DNA from: Caldilineaceae bacterium
GTDB taxonomy: Bacteria; Chloroflexota; Anaerolineae; Caldilineales; Caldilineaceae
Direction of reading: 5' to 3'
Length of the DNA: 64,000 nucleotides
Assembly (NCBI GenBank): GCA_022842065.1
Contig: JALHQH010000010.1
Span: 129,072-193,071, forward strand
The position numbers and the translations under genes were made by a program. The number at the start of each line of letters is the position of its first letter. Position 1 is the first letter of the stretch. The notes beneath the pieces were generated by a model. It was given only the letters and a program-made list of their open reading frames with translations, was not told the origin of the DNA and searched no databases. Positions 26,253-36,258 of this stretch are shown here, piece after piece.

Positions 26253-26258
26253 AGTTGT

Positions 26259-28256
26259 TTAGTCGGCACCAGCAGGCACATAGAGTTCCTGTGTCGCGTG
26301 CTGTGTACGCGGGGCCGGGTGTGGCCAAATCGCTAGCAACACGCCAAGGACCAGGACAATGCCACCCACCCACATCCACATAGTCAATGGATTGACATAG
26401 ATCGTAAAGGTCGCGGTCTCACCACCATCCTCCCAGCCATTGAGCACGACGTAGACATCCTCAATCGGGGTCATGCGCAGGCCAACTTCACTGGTGGGCA
26501 TATCCGGATTTTTGTCATAGATGTTACGTTGGGGTAAAACAGAACTCAGCTCTTTGTCCGTTTCGGCATCAAAGACAATCAGGCGGGCACCAATGCGCAT
26601 ATGGTTGCCCTCGCGTTCCGATTCCAGCCCGGTGTAAACCAGCGAATAGCCGCTGAGTTCCACATTTTCACCACGCGCCAGGGTCACATTGGTCGTGCTC
26701 TGGAAAAACTCATTGCCTAGCACCGCGACGCCGATAAAGACAATACCCAAGTGAACGATATAGCCACCATAGCGCCGGCCATTACGCCGCAGCAGTTGGA
26801 ACATCGCCACCGGCAGCGCTTCTTCATTATGTTTGCGGCGGGCGTTAATCCCCCGAATATATTCCTGCACAATGGTCGCCGTGACAAACGCACAGATCGC
26901 CATGCCGATAATCGGATAGATATTGCGGCTGAAGAGCGTGGTGAAGCCAGCAATGACAAGGGCCGCCACCGCCGGCCAAGTGAATTGGCGGCGCAACAAT
27001 CCAAGGCTGGTAAAACGCCACCCCAAGAGTGGCCCCACGCCCATCAACAAGACCAGGAGTAGGAAGAGCGGCCCCACGACTTTATCAAACCAGGGTTTGG
27101 CCACCGAAATGCGATCACCGGTGAGGATCTCGCTAAACATGGGGAAGAAAGTACCCCACAAGACGGCAAAGGTGATGCCCGTAAAGAGCCAGTTGTTGGC
27201 CAGGAAGGCAGATTCACGGCTAACCACACCATCGATCTGATGTTCCCCATGCAAAAGCGGCATACGGGTATAGAGTAGCCAGAGGAAGCCAATCAGCATT
27301 AAGCTGAGATAGACCAAGAAATAAGGGCCGACATCACTACGCGCAAAGCTGTGGACGCTATCCAAGATGCCGCTGCGGGTGGTAAAGGTCCCCAGAATCA
27401 CCAAAAAGTAGGTGGCACAGATCAGGGTTACATTCCAGATTTTGAGAATACCCCGTTGCTCTTGGATGATGACACTGTGTAAAAAGGCGGTGCCGGTGAG
27501 CCAGGGCAAAAAGCTGGCATTCTCCACCGGATCCCAGGCCCAATAGCCACCCCAGCCCAGTTCCATATAGGCCCATTGGCTACCCATAATAATCCCGGCG
27601 GAAAGAAACATCCAGGGGATCAAGGTCCAGCGGCGCACCACGCGCGCCCAATCCGTGTCAAGTCGCTTGCTCAGCAAGGCACCCACCGCAAAGGCAAAGG
27701 GAACAGCCATCCCCACATAGCCCAAATAGAGCATAACCGGGTGGATGACCATCCAGTAATTTTGGAGTAAGGGGTTAAGACCTTGACCATCCTCAGGCAC
27801 AAAGGCCACCATGCGGAAAGGATTGGCGGCAAAGACCAGGAGGGTTAAAAAGAAGAGCGAAGAGCTCAGCAAGGCCGCATAGACATAGGGCATAATCGTG
27901 TTCATTTTGCCCCGGAAGGAGAGAATCGCCACCACGCTGAAGATCGAGAGCAGAAAGTTCCAGAAGAGCAGGCTCCCCTGTTGACCACCCCAGATGACGG
28001 CAAATTTGTAGATGGTCGGCAGTGAACGCTCCGAATGATTCCAGACATAAACAAGCTGAAATTTATCAGTGAGAATGCCGTACCAAAGAATGACGGAGGC
28101 GATTGTGACCAACGCAGCGACCGCCAGCACACTGTTAAAGCTGCTCTGCGTCAGCCGCCCGTTACGGCGCTGACCGCCGAGAAAACCGGTCACAATCCCA
28201 AAGATCGAAAGTAACAGTGCGGTAATGAGAATTAAATAGCCTACGTTAAAGATCAT
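26259..28256 (-). CDS. ccmF: Cytochrome c haem lyase CcmF
   Basis: 665 aa, polytopic, the usual length for CcmF/NrfE. It joins haem to apocytochrome CxxCH motifs on the outside of the membrane. Visible: about 14 to 15 helices, the Trp-rich haem-handling region [40 protein letters not shown] and [20 protein letters not shown], and a large periplasmic loop near the C-terminus followed by a final helix. Upstream are TlpA/CcmG-like and CcmH-like genes. CcmA, B, C and E are not in the window. Confidence 0.95.
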   Translation of the reverse strand: MIFNVGYLILITALLLSIFGIVTGFLGGQRRNGRLTQSSFNSVLAVAALVTIASVILWYGILTDKFQLVYVWNHSERSLPTIYKFAVIWGGQQGSLLFWNFLLSIFSVVAILSFRGKMNTIMPYVYAALLSSSLFFLTLLVFAANPFRMVAFVPEDGQGLNPLLQNYWMVIHPVMLYLGYVGMAVPFAFAVGALLSKRLDTDWARVVRRWTLIPWMFLSAGIIMGSQWAYMELGWGGYWAWDPVENASFLPWLTGTAFLHSVIIQEQRGILKIWNVTLICATYFLVILGTFTTRSGILDSVHSFARSDVGPYFLVYLSLMLIGFLWLLYTRMPLLHGEHQIDGVVSRESAFLANNWLFTGITFAVLWGTFFPMFSEILTGDRISVAKPWFDKVVGPLFLLLVLLMGVGPLLGWRFTSLGLLRRQFTWPAVAALVIAGFTTLFSRNIYPIIGMAICAFVTATIVQEYIRGINARRKHNEEALPVAMFQLLRRNGRRYGGYIVHLGIVFIGVAVLGNEFFQSTTNVTLARGENVELSGYSLVYTGLESEREGNHMRIGARLIVFDAETDKELSSVLPQRNIYDKNPDMPTSEVGLRMTPIEDVYVVLNGWEDGGETATFTIYVNPLTMWMWVGGIVLVLGVLLAIWPHPAPRTQHATQELYVPAGAD

Positions 28257-28322
28257 CGGATGCTCTCTTTTTCATTAACCAACGATACGCAAAGTAATAG
28301 CAGAGAAGTGACGCCTAAAAGA

Positions 28323-28931
28323 TTAGGGCCGAATCTTGGACAAGCCCTGCTCCATTTGCCCTTGATTGACAATCGGCCCAATCACCATATAGGCGATCTT
28401 ACCTTCCGCATTGATAAAGAAGGTTTCCGGCACCCCTTTGATCCCATAATCGCGGGCGGCTTTACTTTTTAGATCAGGACCATTGGGATAAGAAACCCGG
28501 AACTCTTCGAGGTAGGCTTTGGCAGCCGGTTCCTGATCCAGATAGTCCAGACCAAGAAAAACAATGCCATTCGCTTGTTCTTTTTGCCAAGTCTGCTCCA
28601 ATAGGACAGCCTCTTCGCGACAGGGATCACACCAGCTGGCCCAAAAGTTGAGTACGACCCCTTTGCCGCGCAGATCGGCTAGCGCAATCGTTTCCCCTTC
28701 AAACGTGGTAAAAGTAAAGGGGGGTGCTTCACCGGCCGCCCGTTGCTCAGAGGCATTTGTCTGCCAGAGGCGCACCCCCAGCAACACAATAAAGAGCAAA
28801 GGCACCGCAATAAAAATTCCCTGCCAGATGCGTACAGAACGGGCGTGGGCCTGTGCCTTGGTTTGGGCCTCGACGCTGCTCTCTTCGTTGCCAGTTACGC
28901 CTTGCCCAGCAACATCGGTCAATTCGGTCAT
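28323..28931 (-). CDS. TlpA/CcmG-type membrane-anchored thioredoxin
   Basis: 202 aa. One N-terminal signal-anchor helix (about 35-55, [20 protein letters not shown]) with an outward thioredoxin fold. The redox site is [11 protein letters not shown] (CxxC), and the cis-Pro region is [15 protein letters not shown]. It should reduce apocytochrome cysteines for haem attachment. Its start overlaps the CcmH-like stop by 4 bp and CcmF follows after 66 bp, so it is the CcmG equivalent of this operon. Confidence 0.92.
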   Translation of the reverse strand: MTELTDVAGQGVTGNEESSVEAQTKAQAHARSVRIWQGIFIAVPLLFIVLLGVRLWQTNASEQRAAGEAPPFTFTTFEGETIALADLRGKGVVLNFWASWCDPCREEAVLLEQTWQKEQANGIVFLGLDYLDQEPAAKAYLEEFRVSYPNGPDLKSKAARDYGIKGVPETFFINAEGKIAYMVIGPIVNQGQMEQGLSKIRP

Positions 28932-29485
28932 AAGCGTTTTAACTCCTCTGCCAATTTGCGTTCGTCCTCAGCCGACAGCGTGGGATTGGCGGCTGCTTGC
29001 GCAACCGATAGCGCAGTGGGGCGCGCCATCCGTCGCACGGTCGTCCACAAAAAGTAGCCACCAGCACCCAACGCAACAAAGGGCAATAACCACGCCAGCC
29101 AGTTAAAACCTTCCAACGGTGGTTCGCCAAGCACCTGCGGACCATATTGGGCCACAAAATAGTCCCGGATCGAATCCGTATTCTCCCCCTCATCGAGCTT
29201 GATCGCAATGACTTCTTTCATCTGCTCACAAGCCTTCAGTTCACAGGCATCCAAGCGCACACCACTACACAGTGGACACCAGAGTTCGCGTGCGACTACA
29301 TTGATCTCATCCGCGCTGATGTTAGTAGGGGCAGTGGGGGTAGTCTCAGTCGTCTGTGCAAAGGCCGCAGTTGTCGCGATGAGTACACCCAGGCAAACAA
29401 AGAGCAGGATGGCAACGAAACGATAAGCCCCCCCATAAAATGCAACCCAGTGATCAGCAACCTGATGCGCGCTATGTCTACCCAT
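28928..29485 (-). CDS. CcmH/CycL-type cytochrome c maturation protein
   Basis: 185 aa. An N-terminal helix or signal (about 20-43) is followed by the CcmH domain: [20 protein letters not shown], then ACEQM, with the LxCPxC redox pair. After it comes [20 protein letters not shown], the family's FvarYG signature. A C-terminal membrane helix follows ([20 protein letters not shown]). CcmH passes reducing equivalents to the apocytochrome. First gene of the ccm unit; a possible extended -10 lies about 250 bp upstream. Confidence 0.92.
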   Translation of the reverse strand: MGRHSAHQVADHWVAFYGGAYRFVAILLFVCLGVLIATTAAFAQTTETTPTAPTNISADEINVVARELWCPLCSGVRLDACELKACEQMKEVIAIKLDEGENTDSIRDYFVAQYGPQVLGEPPLEGFNWLAWLLPFVALGAGGYFLWTTVRRMARPTALSVAQAAANPTLSAEDERKLAEELKRL

Positions 29486-29566
29486 GTCGTTCTTTCCTCA
29501 TTCCAAAAATGCATAACTTGAAAATTAGCCGACCAGAGCCGATTACTGGCCCCCAAACACTATTTT

Positions 29567-29693
29567 TCAATGCGGTCACTACTCAGCACCCCCTCCTAAC
29601 CTCCCCCTGTTAAGGGGAGAAACAGTTACATCGTCAATGGTTCCCTCCCCAAGCTGGGGAGGGTTAGGGAGGGGTAAGTAGTTACTCAATGCG
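29567..29693. repeat. MITE-like element, second copy, flanked by 8-bp direct repeats
   Basis: tcaatgcg at 29567-29574 and 29686-29693 brackets a sequence starting actactcagcaccccctcct and ending gggaggggtaagtagttac, whose ends are roughly inverted. It contains the same ccctccccaagctggggagg core as the copy at 20587-20743 and shares its agtagttactcaa right border. Non-coding. It lies in the 452-bp spacer between the ccm operon and the 10-haem cytochrome gene, which otherwise holds a promoter-like -10 and a terminator. Confidence 0.6.
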
Positions 29694-29731
29694 AACGCAA
29701 TTTATTCGTTCAATCCAAATACTCAATTTCC

Positions 29732-29740
29732 ATTATAGCA
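29732..29740 (-). promoter_or_regulatory. Extended -10 element upstream of the ccm operon
   Basis: On the minus strand this reads TGCTATAAT, an extended -10 (TGn plus TATAAT). No good -35 is seen, which is usual for extended -10 promoters. It would give a leader of about 240 nt before the CcmH-like start, running through the repeat at 29567-29693. Confidence 0.4.
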
Positions 29741-29853
29741 CAGTACGCTGGGGATAGCGTAACTTTTGGGTCAGATTGCTTGACAGGGAAAAACTAAGCG
29801 TTCCAGAGGGGAAACAGATTTGCTCACCCACAAAAGATGAGAGTTTGGTGAGT

Positions 29854-29889
29854 ATAAAGAGACCAGGCGCGTCCACCTGGTCTCTTTAT
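29854..29889 (-). terminator. Terminator-like hairpin after the 10-haem cytochrome gene
   Basis: A perfect 14-bp stem ataaagagaccagg/cctggtctctttat (29854-29867 with 29876-29889), 8-nt loop, about 49 bp past the gene's stop. In the minus-strand RNA the descending arm ends in a U-rich UCUCUUUAU. Confidence 0.65.
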
Positions 29890-29937
29890 CTACCAGATTA
29901 CAAAATCCAAACGTCCATCAGACTTATCATACGCAGC

Positions 29938-32079
29938 CTATGGGCGCAACATCCCACTGACATCACCACCGACATCTTCAATGCTGTCGTAGAGCACTTG
30001 CAAGATGTAGGGCGGATTGTGGGTGTAGGCCCCTGGATCCTTCTGCACATACTGATAGTTATAGGCCGCCCGCAACAGCCGCGGCGTCCACGTGTTGAAG
30101 CGGTTATCACCATTCACTTCTTCGGCATCCGGTTCGCCATTACCATTGGTGTCAATGAAGAAGTAAGGATGACTATGCGACTCGTAGACGATCCCTGTGC
30201 CAACGGTTTCGGTGGCATAGGCCTGCATGGCAACGTAGAGCGTGTCACGCATGGTGTCAACTTCTTGGGCGGTACCTTCGGCATCGTCGCCATCACCATC
30301 CCAATCGTCGAAGTAGTAGCGCACGATCTCCAGATCTTCCTTAACTTCGACTTCTTCGTGACATTCAATGCAGCTTTCCCACTCGACTTCGAGTTTGTGG
30401 GCTGCATGGCAGTCGGTACAACTATTGACACCGGCATGGTCATAGAGCCCGGCATACTCTTTGCCTTCATACTGATACGCGCCATTGGCTTCGGCACCAA
30501 AACGCGTCGCGGCAGAAGCAAAGTAATGGATGTTGAGGAAGCGCAAATTCTCCGCCACCACATCGTCTTCCGCGTCGCCAATCAATTTAGCAAGGCTGAC
30601 ACCAGATTCGCGGCCTTGGTGACAGTTGGCGCAGACGTTCGATTCCGGCGAACCGGTGTCGAGCACGGCACCACTGGGGAATTTCACCTCTTCGACTTCG
30701 TAGAGGGTGAATTCCGCCAGATCGTTGTGACAGGTGGAACATTGCAAGCCATTGGACGGCTCGGCAGAAATGTTCACCCCTTCACTCAGGAACATAGGCA
30801 AGCCACCGGAACTATGACACTTGGCACAACTGCCGGGCACGGCACCATCCCCATCCCAGTGGCGGAAGGCTTCTTCCGAACCGGCAAAGTGGCCGTGATC
30901 GATGCGGTTGACTGCGGTCAGATCGGTCGGTTCCGCGAGTACGCTATTCAGATCCTCAATCGAATCATAGAGCAACTGGATAATGTACTTGCCACCGTGA
31001 GCATAAGCCCCCGGATCCTTGAGCGAGGTCTGATAGTTGTAGGCGGCCTTGACCAGGCGCGGGGTCCACGAAGCGAAGCGATTGTCACCGTTGACTTCGT
31101 CTTCGTCCGTTGCCCCATCCTCATTGGTGTCAATGAAGAAGTAGGGGTGGCTATGGGAATCATAGACAACGGGCGAACCCACGATTTCACCAGCATAGGC
31201 CTGAATCGTCGCATAGAGCGCTTCCTGCAAGCCTGTAAGCTCGTAGTAGATTCCTTCTTCGATGTCGCCATCGCCGTCGTAATCGACTTCGGAGCCGGCC
31301 ATCCGTACATCACGCAGATCTTCAACGGCCGCCACATCTTCGTGGCAATCCGCGCAATCCTCGACCTTTACTTCGAGCGTATGCGAGCTGTGACATTCGA
31401 TACAGGTCTCATAGCCATCGACGTGGGCAAAGTTGGCATCGTAGGTTTTGCCCTCATATTCATAGCCACCCTTGGCCAGCGTGCCATACTTGCTGGCCGC
31501 GGCGGCGTAGTAGTGAATATTCTGGAAACCCAAGTCCGCATTGACGGTGTCCGGCTCGGTGGCTGCCGCCTTTTCGATGGCCGCATTGACGCTAGGGGTC
31601 GATTGACGGCCTTGATGGCACTCCATACAGCGCGCTTCATCGCCCAGGTTGGTTAGCTCCAAGCCGGAAGGCATGATTACGCTCGTCTTACCCTGCGTCG
31701 CATCGTTATGACAGGTGACACAGGCAACAACCGATTGAATCGGGCCTGGGTTATCGACGACATTGGCCGCCGTACCATCAGCGCCCAAATAGTCCAGGTA
31801 GCCTTCACTACTATGACACTTGGCGCAACTGGTTGGCACTTCGGCGGGATCTTCTTCATTCCAATGGGTAAACGCTTCTGACGAAAAGTCAGCATGGGCT
31901 GAAGAGAGCCACTCATCTAAAAATGGAATCTTAACAGTCTCAGTTAACGACAGCGTGGTCGTTACTTCCTGGCTTGCGGCTACTTCCATCAGATCAGGGG
32001 TGGCAGCACTGGCACTACCCACGGCGACGAAGCAGACGAAGAACAGGCTCAGACTTGCGAGAAGCATAAATCGTTTCAT
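29938..32079 (-). CDS. Decahaem c-type cytochrome with internal duplication
   Basis: 713 aa. It has a signal peptide (MLLASLSLFFVCFVAVGSAS) and ten CxxCH motifs, so a secreted or periplasmic cytochrome. The chain is two homologous halves offset by about 333 residues. Each has five haem motifs in the same order: SCAKCHSS, a CxxCHND, a CxxCHQGR, a CxxCHxxH and a CxxCHE. After these come an EF-hand-like Asp loop (DYDGDGDIEEG or DWDGDGDDAEG), a second one in the conserved SHSHPYFFIDTN region, and WTPRL.KAAYNYQ. No membrane anchor is seen. It lies beyond a terminator-like hairpin from the cytochrome b gene, so it may have its own promoter. Confidence 0.92.
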   Translation of the reverse strand: MKRFMLLASLSLFFVCFVAVGSASAATPDLMEVAASQEVTTTLSLTETVKIPFLDEWLSSAHADFSSEAFTHWNEEDPAEVPTSCAKCHSSEGYLDYLGADGTAANVVDNPGPIQSVVACVTCHNDATQGKTSVIMPSGLELTNLGDEARCMECHQGRQSTPSVNAAIEKAAATEPDTVNADLGFQNIHYYAAAASKYGTLAKGGYEYEGKTYDANFAHVDGYETCIECHSSHTLEVKVEDCADCHEDVAAVEDLRDVRMAGSEVDYDGDGDIEEGIYYELTGLQEALYATIQAYAGEIVGSPVVYDSHSHPYFFIDTNEDGATDEDEVNGDNRFASWTPRLVKAAYNYQTSLKDPGAYAHGGKYIIQLLYDSIEDLNSVLAEPTDLTAVNRIDHGHFAGSEEAFRHWDGDGAVPGSCAKCHSSGGLPMFLSEGVNISAEPSNGLQCSTCHNDLAEFTLYEVEEVKFPSGAVLDTGSPESNVCANCHQGRESGVSLAKLIGDAEDDVVAENLRFLNIHYFASAATRFGAEANGAYQYEGKEYAGLYDHAGVNSCTDCHAAHKLEVEWESCIECHEEVEVKEDLEIVRYYFDDWDGDGDDAEGTAQEVDTMRDTLYVAMQAYATETVGTGIVYESHSHPYFFIDTNGNGEPDAEEVNGDNRFNTWTPRLLRAAYNYQYVQKDPGAYTHNPPYILQVLYDSIEDVGGDVSGMLRP

Positions 32080-32403
32080 AAAAATTGCCTCCCTGAGTGA
32101 AACGCTCGCAAGATGATAATGATCGGACTCACCGGCCTTGGTTCCTCCTCTAACACGCGTCTTTATAATTGCCCGTTAGATACAGCCAAATGAGTAGAGA
32201 ACAAAGGGTGTGTAGACACTATTAAAGATCTAACCGATAGGCGGCTCCCTTCTCATTTGTCATGTCACACCCCCTGGCCACTGTCATCATTGGCAGTGGC
32301 AACAGCAGGCGGATCAGCACACCTGAAGTACTTCAATAATTAAGGGAAAAGCTGAATCAATTTGTTTTTCCCTTAATTATCAACAAAATTTAGTGTTGCC
32401 GGC
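32080..32403. other. 324-bp spacer upstream of the decahaem gene
   Basis: No gene seen. It holds the terminator-like hairpin of the cytochrome b gene (32336-32380) and a small hairpin ggccactg/cagtggc around 32277-32298, and should hold the decahaem promoter and leader. No clear -35/-10 pair found. Confidence 0.5.
32336..32380 (-). terminator. Hairpin after the cytochrome b gene
   Basis: Perfect 15-bp arms ataattaagggaaaa/ttttcccttaattat (32336-32350 with 32366-32380), 24 bp past the stop at 32404. A/T-rich ends on both sides would allow function on either strand. Confidence 0.6.
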
Positions 32404-33297
32404 TTAACGGGGCAGCGTAATAATGGCCGTCTGTTCAAAGGTTACGAACCAGTAGAGCCCAAGCAACAAGAGGCCAGAGATCACTACAGCCACTGGATAG
32501 AAGATCAGTTGGCGGCGGCGCAAGGCGACCGGATCAACCGGCCGTTCCTGTACACCCGCTTCAATCGCCGCCAGTTCCAGCGGGTGCTCCTCTTCCATCT
32601 CGTGACGGCTGATGTGGCCGGTGAAGATGCTGCGGTTGAAATGTTTTATGTGAACATGGTAGACATGCCAGGTAATAATCGATAGAAAGGCGAGAATCGC
32701 TTCTCCCCCATGCGCAGCCTTGGCCGCCGGGATCGCCTGGCCAGGAAAAAAGCGGGTGGTGGCAATCGGGTTCCACAACATGAAGCCGGTGATGACCATG
32801 ATCACCGTGCCCCAGATCACCGCCCAATATTCAACCTTTTCGCCAAAGGTATAGCGGCCCATACGTGGGGGTGTTTTGGCTAACCACATGTTGTAGCCCA
32901 ACGCCTGAAAGCCATCCTTGATATCCTGCCAGCCCGGCATCATCGTCATCGCCACGCGTTGGACTAGCACTTTGTAGGTGACCACGCCGCCATGATAGAT
33001 CGTCTCCAACATCAAGACCACGGCCGCGGCACGATGGATAATCCGCACCGACTCAATGCCGCCCAAAAGCCAAATCAGGATGCTGCCCCACAACGTCAAC
33101 GAGTAGAGTTGGGGCAACCCCGTGATGACTAAGGTCGTAAAGCTGGTAAAGAGCAGCACATGTTCAATGCGCTGCGTGCGCGTAAAGCGCTTAAATTTGG
33201 TTGCCTTGGGTTGCTCAATCGCAGGCGCGACTTCCCCGGCTTCCGTGGTGGCACCGTTCAGGACCGGCTGCTCTGCCATCATTGCATTTTCACTCAT
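32404..33297 (-). CDS. Membrane cytochrome b, formate dehydrogenase gamma/cytochrome b561-like
   Basis: 297 aa with about five membrane helices and a hydrophilic N-terminal tail of about 35 residues. His residues sit where haem b ligands are expected: RIEHVLLFTSFTTLVITGLP, RIIHRAAAVVLMLETIYHGG and IITWHVYHVHIKHFNRSIFT. This is the fold of di-haem quinol-reacting subunits (FdnI/HydC/NrfH-independent type). The start overlaps the 15-haem gene stop by 8 bp, so the two are translated together. It probably exchanges electrons between the quinone pool and the multihaem proteins. Confidence 0.88.
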   Translation of the reverse strand: MSENAMMAEQPVLNGATTEAGEVAPAIEQPKATKFKRFTRTQRIEHVLLFTSFTTLVITGLPQLYSLTLWGSILIWLLGGIESVRIIHRAAAVVLMLETIYHGGVVTYKVLVQRVAMTMMPGWQDIKDGFQALGYNMWLAKTPPRMGRYTFGEKVEYWAVIWGTVIMVITGFMLWNPIATTRFFPGQAIPAAKAAHGGEAILAFLSIITWHVYHVHIKHFNRSIFTGHISRHEMEEEHPLELAAIEAGVQERPVDPVALRRRQLIFYPVAVVISGLLLLGLYWFVTFEQTAIITLPR

Positions 33298-34924
33298 GGT
33301 TACTTTTCCCTGGGCGTTTCTTATTTACCGTGCGACGCAAGACATCGGTACCGATAAAGAGTGCAAAGCCGCCAACCACCACCGGAATCAGAAAATCATA
33401 GAAGAGATCGACCAGATAGACCGCGGGGTTATGTTCCAACGACGGCTTGAAGTGGCTGGTCCACGAATCAGGGAAATTCTCAGTCGCGTCTGGGTGACAG
33501 TTCTGGCAAGTCGTCAAGAGGTTCTGTTTAATGATAGACGAGTGTTCATCGGTCGCCGGGCGGATATCATGGATACCATGACAGTCGTAACAGACCGCTT
33601 TATTGCTCTCTGCTTCAGGCGATTGCTGCTCAAAGAGGGTTACCGTCGTGCCGTGGAAATCGGCCACATAGGTTTCAAAGACATCAGTCGAGATCTCATA
33701 CTTCGCCATCAGCTCGGTATTGGCATGACATTCACCACACATCTGCGGCGAGTTGATGCGAAAAAGTGATGTCGTCGGGTCAGGAATCTCATGCACACCG
33801 TGGCAGTTGGTGCAGACGGGCACATCCTCGTTCTGTTCACCGATCAGTGCTTCACCATGCACACTGGTGACATACTGCTCTTCAATCTCTTCGTGGCAGG
33901 TACCACAAGTCTGTGAGATATGTTCGCGGGGTTCATTTGGCGGTTGAATCTCATGGCTACCATGACAGTCAACGCAGGTTGCGGCATCCAGATTGCCCTC
34001 GGCCAGTGCGGTGGCATGCATACTATCCGCATGTTGGGCCACAATATTTTCGTGACAATCCGCACAGAGATCCGCACTCTGGATGGTAAGTTCACGGCGA
34101 TCTTGGGCCGCAATGGGCGCATGGGGGAAGGCATAGCGCTCCTCATCGTTGTGACATTCAACACATTGTAATGGACCATAGGGCTGACCGTTGAGTTCCT
34201 GCGGCCCATGCACCGAATCATGGATCATGGCGGGATCAACATGGGGATCAAAGGTCTCGCCGGAAGCCAGCGCCACCGGTTCCGAAAGCAGGGTGTGACA
34301 GCTTTTGCAGCCGGTATCCGCCGTGGGGGGTGGCGTATCCAGGTGACAACTTTGGCAATCTTGATCCGCGCCCAGGTTACCGACCACTTGCGCATGGACC
34401 GCTTCTAACTTGGGATCATCATAGGTAGCGTGACAGCTCTGACAGCTACCTACGGGGTCCGCGACCATCGCCGTGACCGGCGCGGCGTCATGACCACCGT
34501 GACAGTCGGTACAATTCGGCAGGGCACTTTGATCGCTGGCCTGCAAATGGCCCGGATTGTGCAGGGCGAGTGGGGTGTGACAGCCTTCACAATTCTGACT
34601 GATCTCAGCCACAAATTCCTGCAAATTCTGGGCAGGCGTGGGTTGGTGGGGATAGCGATAGCGCTGGCGATCCTGGTGACAATCGGTGCAATAGACAGCC
34701 GTCTCCAGATGAGCACCGTGGGCCGATTCACTCAGTACCGCCGGTGCGACATCCAGCTTCAGGACTTCGCCCGAAGGCAAGGTCACTTCGTCTGGATTAC
34801 CAATGTGACAGAGTTTACAAGCACTATCGGGCGTCTGCAGCAGGGGGGCTGCTGCGACCGGATCAGGCGTGAGCCATAACAAACATGGCACAAAAACAAG
34901 GGCAAAGAGCAGACGCTTGATCAT
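33290..34924 (-). CDS. 15-haem c-type cytochrome with C-terminal membrane anchor
   Basis: 544 aa. A signal peptide (to about residue 25) is followed by fifteen CxxCH motifs spread over residues about 36-480, among them ACKLCH, YCTDCH, NCEGCH, SCQSCH, DCQSCH, LCADCH, TCGTCH, MCGECH, VCYDCH and TCQNCH. Several occur in the repeated pairing CVDCHGSHEI, CTNCHGVHEI, CYDCHGIHDI. One membrane helix near the C-terminus (LIPVVVGGFALFIGTDVL) and a basic tail would anchor it facing outward. The gene lies 5 bp after the 8-haem gene and overlaps the cytochrome b start, so the three should be made together. The dense haem spacing suits an electron wire. Confidence 0.93.
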   Translation of the reverse strand: MIKRLLFALVFVPCLLWLTPDPVAAAPLLQTPDSACKLCHIGNPDEVTLPSGEVLKLDVAPAVLSESAHGAHLETAVYCTDCHQDRQRYRYPHQPTPAQNLQEFVAEISQNCEGCHTPLALHNPGHLQASDQSALPNCTDCHGGHDAAPVTAMVADPVGSCQSCHATYDDPKLEAVHAQVVGNLGADQDCQSCHLDTPPPTADTGCKSCHTLLSEPVALASGETFDPHVDPAMIHDSVHGPQELNGQPYGPLQCVECHNDEERYAFPHAPIAAQDRRELTIQSADLCADCHENIVAQHADSMHATALAEGNLDAATCVDCHGSHEIQPPNEPREHISQTCGTCHEEIEEQYVTSVHGEALIGEQNEDVPVCTNCHGVHEIPDPTTSLFRINSPQMCGECHANTELMAKYEISTDVFETYVADFHGTTVTLFEQQSPEAESNKAVCYDCHGIHDIRPATDEHSSIIKQNLLTTCQNCHPDATENFPDSWTSHFKPSLEHNPAVYLVDLFYDFLIPVVVGGFALFIGTDVLRRTVNKKRPGKSNHE

Positions 34925-34929
34925 CAGGG

Positions 34930-36189
34930 CTAGCGCTCCTTGTTCAGCGTACCACTGAGTTCGCGGTCGTGATAGCCAGTGGCGGCTGCCACCAGCGCCT
35001 CATCTTCGACCAGATCCCCGCGGCCACCCTCATAGTGACAACTCTTGCAGGCAAAATCGAGGGCGAGATAGGGTGCCGTAAAATTGCCATCTTCATCAAG
35101 CTGGACTAAGGCTTGGGGGTTGATGCTCATGCGATGGGTGTGCACATCGCCCGTGAATTGTTCGGGCATACCGACTGCATTTTGGCCCATGGCCGGCATG
35201 TGACATTCCGTACATTGGGCATGGCGACGGTCGGTAATCTTCTTGAACTGCTCCTGTTCAAAATGGCAGCTCTCACAGGTTACTTTGATGCCAGGGGAGC
35301 GGTCATATTTCACCGGGGCGTGGGGATTGTGACAGTCCACACAGCGCATGGTTGATTTTTTACCCATAAAGAGAGTGGGGTAACTATCATGGTGCGAAAT
35401 CAGCCCATCGGTGCTCGCCACTTCCAGCACTTCATCACCACCGTGACAAGCGCTGCACTGTTCGGCATCGCGGTTGACCGGCATTTTTTCCACGTAGGGG
35501 TCGTTAACATGGTTACTGCCGGCCCCATGACAGGCTTCACAGCCAACACCATCTTCCGCCCAGGTGCCGATGAGACCGGGCAGATCAGCTTGATTGCCTT
35601 CGGGGACGTAGCCGGTGGTGTGACAGCCACCACAATCATAGGCTTTTTCGGTTTCACCCGCATGATAGGCGACCCAGCCCTCATCGGTGCGCAGGGTGCG
35701 ATTGGCCAGGTTGAATTGGGTGGTGGCGTCATCGGCACCCGTAATCAGATAGCCCTGTTGATCGATAAAACGCGCTTTCCAGCCGTACCCGCCGACGACA
35801 TACGCAATATCTGCCCAGGTGTAACCTTCTGGGGGCTCGGGCACTTCGGAGAAAGGATAAGCGGGCGGCTCACCATCAACAATTTTGTTGAGTTGCCAGG
35901 CATGGCCCGTCTGCTGATAGGAAGCAAACAGATCCTCATGGCATTCTTCGCAGCTTTCACTGCCGACATAGGTGGCAGGGGTGTAATTCACGCCGGCCAT
36001 CCCTTGGGCCCCTTGTGGTCCCTGTGGACCGGTTGTGCCCTGTTCACCTTGCGGGCCGGGGGGGCCTTGTGGACCAGGGGGCCCTGGTTCCGGGGTGACC
36101 GCGGCATTGGGGAAAGGCAATGTGCTATTACAGCTAACAAGTAAAGAAATGGTTACGGCCATCGCCACGAGCACAATCAATGGTTTCAC
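34930..36189 (-). CDS. Octahaem c-type cytochrome lipoprotein with collagen-like segment
   Basis: 419 aa. The start is GTG at 36189, supported by AGGAG 8 bp upstream; the frame is open further to 36393, but that part would bury the signal. The signal peptide ends in lipobox LLVSC. A Gly-X-Y stretch (GPPGPQGPPGPQGEQGTTGP and on, about 12 triplets) follows, then eight CxxCH motifs: SCEECH, DCGGCH, GCEACH, QCSACH, RCVDCH, TCESCH, QCTECH and ACKSCH. The haem region resembles c554-type multihaem proteins. The collagen-like part may act as a rigid spacer lifting the haem domain off the membrane. First gene of a three-gene operon with the 15-haem protein and cytochrome b. Confidence 0.92.
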   Translation of the reverse strand: MKPLIVLVAMAVTISLLVSCNSTLPFPNAAVTPEPGPPGPQGPPGPQGEQGTTGPQGPQGAQGMAGVNYTPATYVGSESCEECHEDLFASYQQTGHAWQLNKIVDGEPPAYPFSEVPEPPEGYTWADIAYVVGGYGWKARFIDQQGYLITGADDATTQFNLANRTLRTDEGWVAYHAGETEKAYDCGGCHTTGYVPEGNQADLPGLIGTWAEDGVGCEACHGAGSNHVNDPYVEKMPVNRDAEQCSACHGGDEVLEVASTDGLISHHDSYPTLFMGKKSTMRCVDCHNPHAPVKYDRSPGIKVTCESCHFEQEQFKKITDRRHAQCTECHMPAMGQNAVGMPEQFTGDVHTHRMSINPQALVQLDEDGNFTAPYLALDFACKSCHYEGGRGDLVEDEALVAAATGYHDRELSGTLNKER

Positions 36190-36258
36190 AGAGCCCGCTC
36201 CTATCGTTAAAGATTGACAAAAATTTAATGGGGTGCGGACTAGCGTCAAACAAAAATG

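Noticed and set aside
29776..31656. Long open frame (626 codons) on the plus strand
   Set aside because: It lies antisense to the decahaem cytochrome gene. Its composition mirrors the coding strand, it has no recognisable domain, and the cytochrome frame has a signal peptide and ten haem motifs.
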